Made by a program: the position numbers and the translations under genes
Shown: positions 35,247-42,447 of the stretch, piece after piece
Numbering within the stretch: the first letter of the stretch is position 1
Layout of the letters: the number at the start of each line of letters is the position of its first letter
DNA from: Micromonospora sp. M71_S20
Lineage (GTDB): Bacteria > Actinomycetota > Actinomycetes > Mycobacteriales > Micromonosporaceae
Length of the DNA stretch: 64,000 bases
Reading direction: 5' to 3'
NCBI RefSeq assembly: GCF_003664255.1
Contig: NZ_RCCV01000004.1
Coordinates: forward strand, 682,001-746,000
Notes under the pieces: generated by a model
Told to the model about the DNA's origin: nothing
The model's database searches: none
What the model saw: the letters and a program-made list of their open reading frames with translations, nothing else

Positions 35247-35759
35247 ATGATGGGGATCGAGGAGATCAGGCGGATCATCCCGCACCGGCCGCCGATGCTG
35301 CTGGTCGACCGGGTCACCGAGCTGGTGCCCCGGCGGCGGCTGGTGGGCTCGCTGACCGTCACCGGTGACCGGGCGCTGCCGATGTCGCTGCTGCTGGAAT
35401 CCTGGGGGCAGGCGGCGCTGGTGCTGATCCGGCACGACCGGCCGATGCCGGACGTGCTGACCGACGGCGTGCCGGTGGCCGGCGTCTTCGAGCACATCCG
35501 GTTCGGGCGGCCGGTGCTGCCCGGGGAGACGGTGGAGCACCATGTGACCATGAACCGGCTGGTCGCCGACACCGCCTTCGTCACCGGCGAGAGCGTCGTC
35601 GGGTCCACCGTGGTGCTGCGGGTGGGCCGCCTGGTCGGTGCGATGCGATCGGTGGAGTCCCTGCGGGCGTCTCTCGACGCGGCGACCCGGGAGTCCCGCG
35701 CGGCGGCCCCCGCGCAGCCGGCCGAGCCGGCCCCGGCGGCGTCCGGGGCGGCGCGGTGA
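35247..35759 (+). CDS. Second hot-dog protein, FabA/FabZ-like, lacking the usual active-site histidine
   Basis: This 170-residue protein begins RRIIPHRPPMLLVDRVTEL, the FabZ N-terminal signature. In the expected active-site helix it reads RALPMSLLLESWGQAA: the glutamate is present, but the GHFPG histidine is replaced. In FabZ dimers the His and the acidic residue of one active site come from different subunits, so this protein may complete the active site of its neighbour. The Ala/Pro-rich tail after about 148 is disordered. The gene follows 5 bases after the previous stop, and its stop overlaps the next start. The ATG at 35247 was chosen over a longer low-complexity extension. Confidence 0.75.
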   Translation: MMGIEEIRRIIPHRPPMLLVDRVTELVPRRRLVGSLTVTGDRALPMSLLLESWGQAALVLIRHDRPMPDVLTDGVPVAGVFEHIRFGRPVLPGETVEHHVTMNRLVADTAFVTGESVVGSTVVLRVGRLVGAMRSVESLRASLDAATRESRAAAPAQPAEPAPAASGAAR

Positions 35760-36502
35760 GCGCCGGTGGGCGGCCCGTCGCCCTGGTCACGGGCGGCTCC
35801 CGGGGCATCGGCCGGGCGGTGGTGCTGCGGCTGGTTGGGGACGGCTACGACGTGGCCATGTGCTACCAGTCCAGCAAGGACGCCGCCGACGAGGTGGTCG
35901 CGCAGGCGGCCGCGGAGGGCGGGCGCGTGCTCGCGCTGGCGGTCGACGTCGCCGACGCCGCCGCGGTGCGGGACTTCGTGTCGACCGCCGAGCGGGAGCT
36001 GGGTGACCCCGAGGCGGTGGTCACCGTCGCGGGGATCATCCGGGACCGGCCGCTGGCCCTGATGGCCGACGCCGACTGGCGCTCCGTGATGGAGGTGAAC
36101 CTCGACGGCACCTACCACGTCTGCCGCGCGGTGATCCGCCGGATGATGCGCAGGCGTCGCGGGTCGATCGTCACGGTCTCCTCGGTGTCCGGGGTGGCCG
36201 GCAACGCGATGCAGACGAACTACTCCGCCTCGAAGGCCGGGATCATCGGCTTCACCAAGGCGCTGGCCAAGGAGGTCGGCCGGTACGACATCCGGGCGAA
36301 CGTGGTGGCGCCCGGCTACGTCGACACGGACATGATCGCCGCCCTCTCCGACGAGCTGGGCGCGATCGCCCGGGACCGGGTGGCCCTGGGCCGGCTCGGG
36401 CGCAGCGAGGAGATCGCCGACGTGGTGGCGTTCCTGCTCTCCTCCCGGGCGTCGTACCTGACCGGTCAGGTGGTCACCGTGGACGGCGGCCTGTCGATGT
36501 GA
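35756..36502 (+). CDS. 3-oxoacyl-ACP reductase, FabG-type SDR
   Basis: This 248-residue short-chain reductase has the NADP-binding loop TGGSRGIGR (about 12-19) and the catalytic Ser in VSSVSGVAG and Tyr/Lys in YSASKAG (about 155-159). The C-terminal end LTGQVVTVDGGLSM is typical of FabG. It would reduce a 3-oxoacyl chain on the dedicated ACP. The GTG start overlaps the preceding stop (GTGA), so the two are translationally coupled. Confidence 0.9.
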   Translation: MSAGGRPVALVTGGSRGIGRAVVLRLVGDGYDVAMCYQSSKDAADEVVAQAAAEGGRVLALAVDVADAAAVRDFVSTAERELGDPEAVVTVAGIIRDRPLALMADADWRSVMEVNLDGTYHVCRAVIRRMMRRRRGSIVTVSSVSGVAGNAMQTNYSASKAGIIGFTKALAKEVGRYDIRANVVAPGYVDTDMIAALSDELGAIARDRVALGRLGRSEEIADVVAFLLSSRASYLTGQVVTVDGGLSM

Positions 36503-37310
36503 CCGGCCGCCGGCCACGGCCGGCGGCCACCCGCGGGTACCACGGCCCGAGCAGCCGGGTCAGGATCTCGGTGCGGTAGGCGTCCGCCCCGACCAGGATC
36601 CGGGCCCGGTTGCGGGCCACCCCGCGCAGGATGGCGCGGGCGGCGTACTCCGCCGAGATGTCGACCGAGCGCTCGAAGTGCTCCCGCACCGCCTGGTAGT
36701 CGCGCAGCCCGTCGTTGCGGGCGTTGCGCATGATGTTCGTCCTGATCCGGCCGGGATGCACGCAGCTCACCCTGACCGGCACCCCGTCGGCCCGCAGCTC
36801 CTGCGCCACCGCCTCCGTGAAGCCCCGGACGGCGAACTTGGCGGCGTTGTACCCGCTCTGCATCGGCGCGCCGGCCAGCCCCAGCACACTGGAGACGTTG
36901 ACCAGGTGCCCGCGCGACGCCGTCAGCAGCGGCAGGAACGCCCGCGTGCCGTGCACGACCCCCCAGAAGTCGACGTTCATCACCCATTCGAGGTCTTCCC
37001 AGGCCCCGTCGGCGACCGAGGCGAGCAGGGTCACCCCGGCGTTGTTGACGACCAGGTCGGCGCGGCCGAAGTCGGCGTCGACCCGCTCGGCGTGCGCCAG
37101 CACCGCGGCCCGGTCCGTCACGTCCAACCGGTACCCGCGCACCTGGCCGTCGAGGCCCGCGCAGCACCGTACGGTCTCGCGCAGCCCCTCGTCGTCCACG
37201 TCGGAGACGGCGAGCCGGGCCCCCCGGGCGGCCAGCTCGACGGCGAGCGCGCGGCCGATGCCCGAGCCGGCGCCGGTGACCACCGCCACCCTGTCAGTGA
37301 AGTCTCTCAT
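36474..37310 (-). CDS. SDR-family oxidoreductase
   Basis: This 278-residue short-chain dehydrogenase has TGAGSGIGR (about 12-19), NNAG (about 91) and the active-site YNAAK (about 153-157). It reads against the rest of the cluster, and its end overlaps the end of fabG by 29 bases. The C-terminal part (SAEYAARAILRGVARNRARIL) resembles SDRs annotated as acetoin or long-chain alcohol dehydrogenases. Its substrate is unknown. It may modify the acyl chain, or it may be unrelated to the pathway. Confidence 0.85.
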   Translation of the reverse strand: MRDFTDRVAVVTGAGSGIGRALAVELAARGARLAVSDVDDEGLRETVRCCAGLDGQVRGYRLDVTDRAAVLAHAERVDADFGRADLVVNNAGVTLLASVADGAWEDLEWVMNVDFWGVVHGTRAFLPLLTASRGHLVNVSSVLGLAGAPMQSGYNAAKFAVRGFTEAVAQELRADGVPVRVSCVHPGRIRTNIMRNARNDGLRDYQAVREHFERSVDISAEYAARAILRGVARNRARILVGADAYRTEILTRLLGPWYPRVAAGRGRRPVTSTGRRPR

Positions 37311-37404
37311 CCTGGACCTTCTCGCTCGGCCTTCGGGCCTCGGCGGTCCGCGCCCGACGCAGACTTCCCCCGCCGGCTATGGCATTCCTATGCCGCGTCG
37401 ATAT

Positions 37405-37417
37405 GTAGAGAAGCTAT
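37405..37417 (+). promoter_or_regulatory. Repeated upstream motif, copy 2
   Basis: GTAGAGAAGCTAT lies 72 bases before fabH in the gap between the divergent SDR and fabH genes. It differs by one base from the copy at 34839. Confidence 0.4.
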
Positions 37418-37489
37418 GAGGCGGCTGCCCGAGCCTTTCTCCCGGCAGTCCTCGACGCGGCTGCCGTCCGGGTTGACGAAGGGAGAACG

Positions 37490-38446
37490 ATGTCGAGCAT
37501 CTTCGGTTCGGCGATCACCGGGCTCGGCGCCTATCGGCCCACCCGCGTGGTCACCAACCCGGACATCGCACTGCGTACGGACGTGACCACGGAGTGGATC
37601 GAGGAGCGCACGGGCATCAAGACCCGGCACGCCGCCGGTCCCGGGGAGACCGTGCCGGTGATGTCGGCGGAGGCCGGCGCGAAGGCGCTGGCGATGGCGA
37701 ACGTCGACCCCTCCGAGGTCGACCTGCTCATCCTGGCCACCGCCACCAAGCGGGACCGGATCCCGGGCGGCGCGCCGGAGGTCGCCCACCGGATCGGCAT
37801 CCCGGCGACCGGCGCGTTCGACCTGAACGCCGCCTGCGCGGGCTTCGCCTACTCGGTGTCGGTCGCGTCCAACGCGGTGCGCCTCGGCGAGGCGCGCAAC
37901 GTGCTGGTCGTCGGCGCCGAACACCTCACCGAGTTCATCGACCCCGAGGACCCGGCGACCTACGTCATCTTTGGCGACGGCGCGGGCGCCGCGGTGATCT
38001 CCCGCTCCGAGAACCAGGACATCGGCCCCGTGGTGTGGGGCAGCGACGGCCGGCGGGCCCCGATCCTCGGCACGAAGTGGGCCAAGGACGGCAAGGAGTA
38101 CGCCTCGATGAACGGGCCGCTGGTCTACCGGTGGTCCACCAAGAACATCCCCCCGGTCGCGCGGGAGGCCTGCGCCCGCGCCGGGATCGACCTGTCGGAG
38201 ATCGACTGGTTCGTGCCGCACCAGGCGAACCTGCGGATCATCGAGCAGCTCGCCGAGATCCTGGAGATCCCGGAGGAGAAGGTCGCCCGGGACGTGATCG
38301 ACACGGGGAACACCTCGGCGGCCTCGGTGCCGCTCGCGCTGAGCCGGCTGCACGAGAGCGGCCGGACCAAGCCCGGCGACAAGGCGCTGCTGCTCGGCTT
38401 CGGCGCCGGCCTCGCGTACGCCGGCCAGATCGTCCGGATGCCCTGA
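37490..38446 (+). CDS. 3-oxoacyl-ACP synthase III (FabH-type ketosynthase)
   Basis: This 318-residue thiolase-fold condensing enzyme has the full triad: Cys in NAACAGFAYS (about 115), His in VPHQANLRI (about 243) and Asn in DTGNTSAAS (about 273). FabH enzymes join an acyl-CoA starter to malonyl-ACP. With no FabF-type ketosynthase in the window, it is the only enzyme here that could form the carbon chain. An ATG with GGGAGAACG just upstream starts the gene, which is followed 24 bases later by the ACP gene. Confidence 0.92.
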   Translation: MSSIFGSAITGLGAYRPTRVVTNPDIALRTDVTTEWIEERTGIKTRHAAGPGETVPVMSAEAGAKALAMANVDPSEVDLLILATATKRDRIPGGAPEVAHRIGIPATGAFDLNAACAGFAYSVSVASNAVRLGEARNVLVVGAEHLTEFIDPEDPATYVIFGDGAGAAVISRSENQDIGPVVWGSDGRRAPILGTKWAKDGKEYASMNGPLVYRWSTKNIPPVAREACARAGIDLSEIDWFVPHQANLRIIEQLAEILEIPEEKVARDVIDTGNTSAASVPLALSRLHESGRTKPGDKALLLGFGAGLAYAGQIVRMP

Positions 38447-38470
38447 ACACCCTCCCGAAAGGACACTGAC

Positions 38471-38710
38471 ATGACCGTTGACCAGGTGGCCGCCGACGTC
38501 GAGCAGCTGACCCGCAAGCTGATGACCGAGGAGCCGGACCGGCCGATCTCCGCCGACGACACCTTCGTGGACCTGGGCCTCGACTCGCTCAAGCTGGTCG
38601 ACCTGCTCGGCGCCGCCGAGGTGCACTTCGACATCGAGGTGCCGGACGAGGAGGTCGGCAACTTCGTCCGCGTCCGGGACCTGACCGACTTCGTGCTCGG
38701 CGCCAAGTGA
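38471..38710 (+). CDS. Acyl carrier protein
   Basis: This 79-residue carrier protein has the phosphopantetheine attachment Ser in LGLDSLKLVDLLG (about 38) and an acidic composition. It would carry the growing acyl chain for the FabH/FabG/dehydratase set and then present it to the free condensation domain encoded next. AAAGGA precedes the ATG. Its stop overlaps the start of the condensation-domain gene. Confidence 0.92.
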   Translation: MTVDQVAADVEQLTRKLMTEEPDRPISADDTFVDLGLDSLKLVDLLGAAEVHFDIEVPDEEVGNFVRVRDLTDFVLGAK

Positions 38711-40068
38711 ACGCCGGCGACGGGGACGCCCGGGAGCTGTCCGTCGGTCAGGCCGCGCAGTGGGCGCTGTACCGACTCGCGCCCGAGAGCTCGACCAGCA
38801 ACGTGGTGACGGCCGTGCTCGCCGAGCCGGTCCTCGACACCGACGTGCTGCGGGCCGCCCTCGTCGCCGTGCAGGACCGGCACGACCTGCTCCGGTCCCG
38901 GTTCGCCGAGACCGGAGCGGGGCCGGTGCGGCTGGTCGATCCCATCGGCTCCGACGCGATCGAGGTCCGCGACGTCGGCGACGTGGACGACGCGGCGCTG
39001 CGTACGCTCATCCACGCTGCCGGCGAGCAGCCGCTCCGGCTCGAACAGGACGGCCCCCTGCGGGTGGTGCTGCTGCGCCGGCGCACGGATTGCGCGCTGG
39101 TGCTGGTCATCCACCACATCGCCACCGACGGGCTCTCGCAGTACCTGATCTGGCGGGACCTCGGCGACGCGTACCGGGTGCTGCGGGGCGGGGGCGCGGT
39201 CGACTGGCCGACGCGACCCCGCTACGACGAGTTCGTCGCGCGGGAGCAGGCCATGCTGGCCGGTCCCCGCAGCGCCGAGCTGGCCGAGCACTGGGCCCGC
39301 ACCTGCGCCGGGGCCACCGCCGCCACCCTGCCCACCGACCGGCCCCGTTCCGCCACCCGGTCCTACCGGGGCGCGTCCGTGGCCCGGATGCTGCCGGACG
39401 ACGTCGCCCGGCAGGTACGCGCGACGGCCGCCGCCCTGGCGGTCACCCCGTTCAGCGTCCTGCTCGGCGTCTTCGAGGCGCTGCTGCACCGGTGCACCGG
39501 GCAGCGTGAGTTCACCATCGGCTGCCCGGTCTCGGTGCGGCGGGGACGGGCGCTGCGGGAGGTGGTCGGGATGCTGGTGAACCCGGTGGTGCTGCGCTCG
39601 TCGTTCGCCCCGGACACCACCTTCGCGGCGGCGATCTCCGCCGCGGGACGCCAGCTCTCGGACGGGGTGGCGCGCGCCGCCTACCCGTTCCCGCTGGTCC
39701 AGGCGGCCCGCCGGGACCGGGACCCGCTGGTGCGGGTCACCATCACGCTGCTCACCCGGCAGCACGGCGACACCCTGTCCGACACCAGCAACGGGTTCGT
39801 CGGGCACCGGGTCCGCCAGGTGGTGGTGCCGTACGACGAGGGCCAGTTCGACCTCGCCGTGACGGTGCACCAGCTGCCCGACCTGGCCCTGCGCACCGAG
39901 TTCAACTACGACACGGACCTGCTCGACCGCGCCACCGTCGAGCGGCTCTTCGACCAGTACCTGGCCCTGCTCGGCGCCGCCTGCGCCGACCCGGCCGCCA
40001 CGGTGGCCGACGCCCGCCTGGCGGGCGACGTCGACGAGCGGATGCTGCTCGAACTCGGCATGAGCTGA
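38707..40068 (+). CDS. Free-standing NRPS condensation domain, probable lipo-initiation
   Basis: This 453-residue protein is a single condensation domain with an intact HHIATDG motif (about 135) and the later segments FTIGCPVSVRRGRAL and VGMLVNPVVLRSSF. Translational coupling to the ACP gene (GTGA overlap) suggests that it moves the ACP-bound acyl chain to the amino group of the first residue. The first NRPS downstream starts with an A domain and has no C domain of its own, which supports this. Confidence 0.88.
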   Translation: MNAGDGDARELSVGQAAQWALYRLAPESSTSNVVTAVLAEPVLDTDVLRAALVAVQDRHDLLRSRFAETGAGPVRLVDPIGSDAIEVRDVGDVDDAALRTLIHAAGEQPLRLEQDGPLRVVLLRRRTDCALVLVIHHIATDGLSQYLIWRDLGDAYRVLRGGGAVDWPTRPRYDEFVAREQAMLAGPRSAELAEHWARTCAGATAATLPTDRPRSATRSYRGASVARMLPDDVARQVRATAAALAVTPFSVLLGVFEALLHRCTGQREFTIGCPVSVRRGRALREVVGMLVNPVVLRSSFAPDTTFAAAISAAGRQLSDGVARAAYPFPLVQAARRDRDPLVRVTITLLTRQHGDTLSDTSNGFVGHRVRQVVVPYDEGQFDLAVTVHQLPDLALRTEFNYDTDLLDRATVERLFDQYLALLGAACADPAATVADARLAGDVDERMLLELGMS

Positions 40069-40082
40069 GCACCTCGGTCACC

Positions 40083-40108
40083 CGGCGCCCGTCGTCGACG
40101 GGGCGCCG
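40083..40108 (+). terminator. Hairpin between the C-domain gene and sbnA
   Basis: CGGCGCCC and GGGCGCCG form an 8-bp stem around a 10-base loop, with no U-tract. It may be a partial terminator or a processing site inside the operon. Confidence 0.4.
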
Positions 40109-40166
40109 CTCGACGCCCGCACGGCGGATGCGGGTGACCTTCCGTCAGCCCGGAGAGGGGGTTGAA

Positions 40167-41147
40167 ATGGATCAGGGAATTCTCTCCACGGTCGGCAACA
40201 CGCCCCTGGTGCGCCTGGACCGGTTGTTTCCCGAATTTCCCGCCCGGGCGTACGCGAAACTCGAACAGTTCAATCCGGGTGGGAGCATCAAGGACCGGGC
40301 CGCGCTGAACATGCTGCGCGGAAAGATCGAATCCGGCGAACTGGTGCCCGGCCGGTCCGTGGTGGTGGAGTCCAGCTCCGGCAACCTCGCCATCGGCCTG
40401 GCCCAGATCTGCGCGTACTTCGGGATCCGGTTCATCTGCGTGGTGGACCCGAAGACCACCCGGCAGAACCTGGCGGTGCTGGCCGCGTACCAGGCCGAGA
40501 TCGACATGATCGAGCATCCCGACCCGGTGACCGGCGAGTACCTCGCGGTCCGGCGCCGCCGGGTACGCGAGCTGGTGGAGACCGTGCCCGGCGCCTACCG
40601 CCCGGACCAGTACACCAACCCGCTCAACGCCCGGGCCCAGCGGCAGACCATGGCCGAGATCATGACCGAGCTGGACGGCCGGGTCGACTACCTGTTCTGC
40701 TCCACCGGCACCTGCGGCACCCTGGTCGGCTGCGCCGACTACCTGCGCGAGAACGGCCACCCCACCCGGATCGTCGCGGTCGACGCCGTCGGCAGCGCGA
40801 TCTTCGGCCACCCGACCGCGCCCCGGCTGATCCCCGGACACGGCGCCTCGGTGGTGCCCCCGCTGGCCGCCAACGCCAGGCCGGACGAGGTGCTGCACGT
40901 CTCCGACCTCGACTGCGTGGTCGGCTGCCGGTTGCTGGCGGTGCGGGAGGCCATCCTCGCCGGCGGTTCCTCCGGGGCGACGGTGGCCGCGCTGCGGCGC
41001 CGCATGGCGGACCTGCCCGCCGGGAGCACCAGCGTCCTGATCTTCCCGGACAACGGCGACCGCTACCTCGACACCATCTACTCCGATCGCTGGGTGACCG
41101 AACAGTTCGGCGAGGTCAGCCACCTGTGGAAGGGCGACAAATGCTGA
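40167..41147 (+). CDS. sbnA: 2,3-diaminopropionate biosynthesis protein SbnA
   Basis: This 326-residue PLP enzyme of the cysteine-synthase family joins O-phospho-L-serine and L-glutamate to form N-(1-amino-1-carboxy-2-ethyl)-glutamate, the first step to L-2,3-diaminopropionate in the staphyloferrin B pathway. The PLP lysine is in GGSIKDRAA (about 41), with SSSGNLAIGLA (about 72) and the phosphate loop STGTCGTL (about 179). The ATG at 40167 was chosen over an upstream start because GGAGAGGGG precedes it by six bases. Its stop overlaps the start of sbnB. Confidence 0.9.
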   Translation: MDQGILSTVGNTPLVRLDRLFPEFPARAYAKLEQFNPGGSIKDRAALNMLRGKIESGELVPGRSVVVESSSGNLAIGLAQICAYFGIRFICVVDPKTTRQNLAVLAAYQAEIDMIEHPDPVTGEYLAVRRRRVRELVETVPGAYRPDQYTNPLNARAQRQTMAEIMTELDGRVDYLFCSTGTCGTLVGCADYLRENGHPTRIVAVDAVGSAIFGHPTAPRLIPGHGASVVPPLAANARPDEVLHVSDLDCVVGCRLLAVREAILAGGSSGATVAALRRRMADLPAGSTSVLIFPDNGDRYLDTIYSDRWVTEQFGEVSHLWKGDKC

Positions 41148-42178
41148 TCATCGGCTATGCCGTGGTCCGGGACGTGCTAGACGGCGACGAGGCCCGGGTC
41201 ATCGACCTCGTCCGGCAGGCGTACCTGCTGCACGAGCAGGGCCGCACGAGCGTGCCGCACTCGGTCTTCCTGCGCTTCCCCGACAACGCCCGCAACCGCA
41301 TCATCGGGCTGCCCGCGTACCTGGGCGCCGACCCGCCGGCCGCCGGCATGAAGTGGATCTCCTCGTTCCCCGCGAACATCGACCGGGGCCTGGACCGCGC
41401 CAGCGCCGCCATCGTGCTCAACTCGCTGGAGACCGGCCGGCCCGAGGCGGTCATCGAGGGATCGGTCGTCTCCGCCCGGCGTACCGCGGCCGGCGCGGCC
41501 CTCGCCGCGCAGCTGCTGACCGCCGGACGCCGCCCGGACGGCCTGGCGCTGATCGGCTGCGGGCTGATCAACGAGCAGGTGCTGCGCTTCCTGACGGTCG
41601 CCCTGGCGCCGCCGGCCTCGCTGGTGCTGCACGACACCGACCCGCGCCGGGCCGAGGCGTTCGCCGCGCGGGCGGCGGCCCTGCTGCCGGCCACGACGAT
41701 CAGCGTGGTGGCGAGCGCCGAGCAGGCCCTGGCCGCCCACCGGCTGGTCTCGATCGCCACCACCGCCAGCGAACCGCACCTGGAGCTGACCGCCTGCCAG
41801 CCGGAGAGCGTGGTGCTGCACCTGTCGCTGCGGGACCTGCACCCCCGGGCGGTGCTGGCGGCCCGCAACGTCGTCGACGACCCCGACCACGTGTGCCGGG
41901 AGCGCACCTCGCTGCACCTGGCCGAGCAGCTCACCGGGGGCCGGGACTTCATCCACACCACGATCGGCCGGTTGGCCGGCGGTGCGGCGCTGCCCCCGGC
42001 CGACGCCCCCGGACCGGTGGTGGTCTCGCCGTTCGGGCTGGGCGTGCTGGACATCGCGCTGGCCGAACACGTCCGCCGCACGGCGGCCCGGCGTGGCCTC
42101 GGCGTGCGGATCGACGACTTCACACCCGTACCGGCCGCCGCCGTGGCGACCGTGGAACCCACGAGGGAGAGAACATGA
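41141..42178 (+). CDS. sbnB: 2,3-diaminopropionate biosynthesis protein SbnB
   Basis: This 345-residue NAD-dependent enzyme of the ornithine-cyclodeaminase/mu-crystallin family oxidatively cleaves the SbnA product to L-2,3-diaminopropionate and 2-oxoglutarate. The Rossmann motif is LIGCGLINEQVLRF (about 137). Substrate-side segments MKWISSFPANI and GRPEAVIEGSVVSARRTAA fit SbnB. It overlaps sbnA by 7 bases and the following mbtH by 4, so the three are coupled. The pair supplies the unusual amino acid to the NRPS. Confidence 0.9.
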   Translation: MLIIGYAVVRDVLDGDEARVIDLVRQAYLLHEQGRTSVPHSVFLRFPDNARNRIIGLPAYLGADPPAAGMKWISSFPANIDRGLDRASAAIVLNSLETGRPEAVIEGSVVSARRTAAGAALAAQLLTAGRRPDGLALIGCGLINEQVLRFLTVALAPPASLVLHDTDPRRAEAFAARAAALLPATTISVVASAEQALAAHRLVSIATTASEPHLELTACQPESVVLHLSLRDLHPRAVLAARNVVDDPDHVCRERTSLHLAEQLTGGRDFIHTTIGRLAGGAALPPADAPGPVVVSPFGLGVLDIALAEHVRRTAARRGLGVRIDDFTPVPAAAVATVEPTRERT

Positions 42179-42381
42179 GCGACGACGACCGCAGCTACCT
42201 GGTGGTGCTCAACGACGAGGAGCAGTACTCGATCTGGTGGAGCGACCGGGCGCTGCCGGCCGGCTGGCGGGCCGAGGGCACCGAGGGCACCCGCGACGAG
42301 TGCCTCAGCCGGATCAACGAGCTCTGGACCGACATGCGGCCGAAGAGCCTGCGCCTGCGCATGGACGGCGCGTCCGTCTGA
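42175..42381 (+). CDS. MbtH-like NRPS accessory protein
   Basis: This 68-residue MbtH protein shows NDEEQYSIWW, PAGWRAEGTEG, INELWTDMRPKSLRLRMD. It overlaps the sbnB stop (ATGA) and lies 66 bases before the first lipopeptide NRPS. It most likely helps fold or activate that cluster's adenylation domains. Confidence 0.95.
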   Translation: MSDDDRSYLVVLNDEEQYSIWWSDRALPAGWRAEGTEGTRDECLSRINELWTDMRPKSLRLRMDGASV

Positions 42382-42447
42382 CAGGCCCACGGCAGGCGTG
42401 ACCCCCGGCCGTCCGCGATCGACCCCCCACCCCGGAGGAGCACCCCG

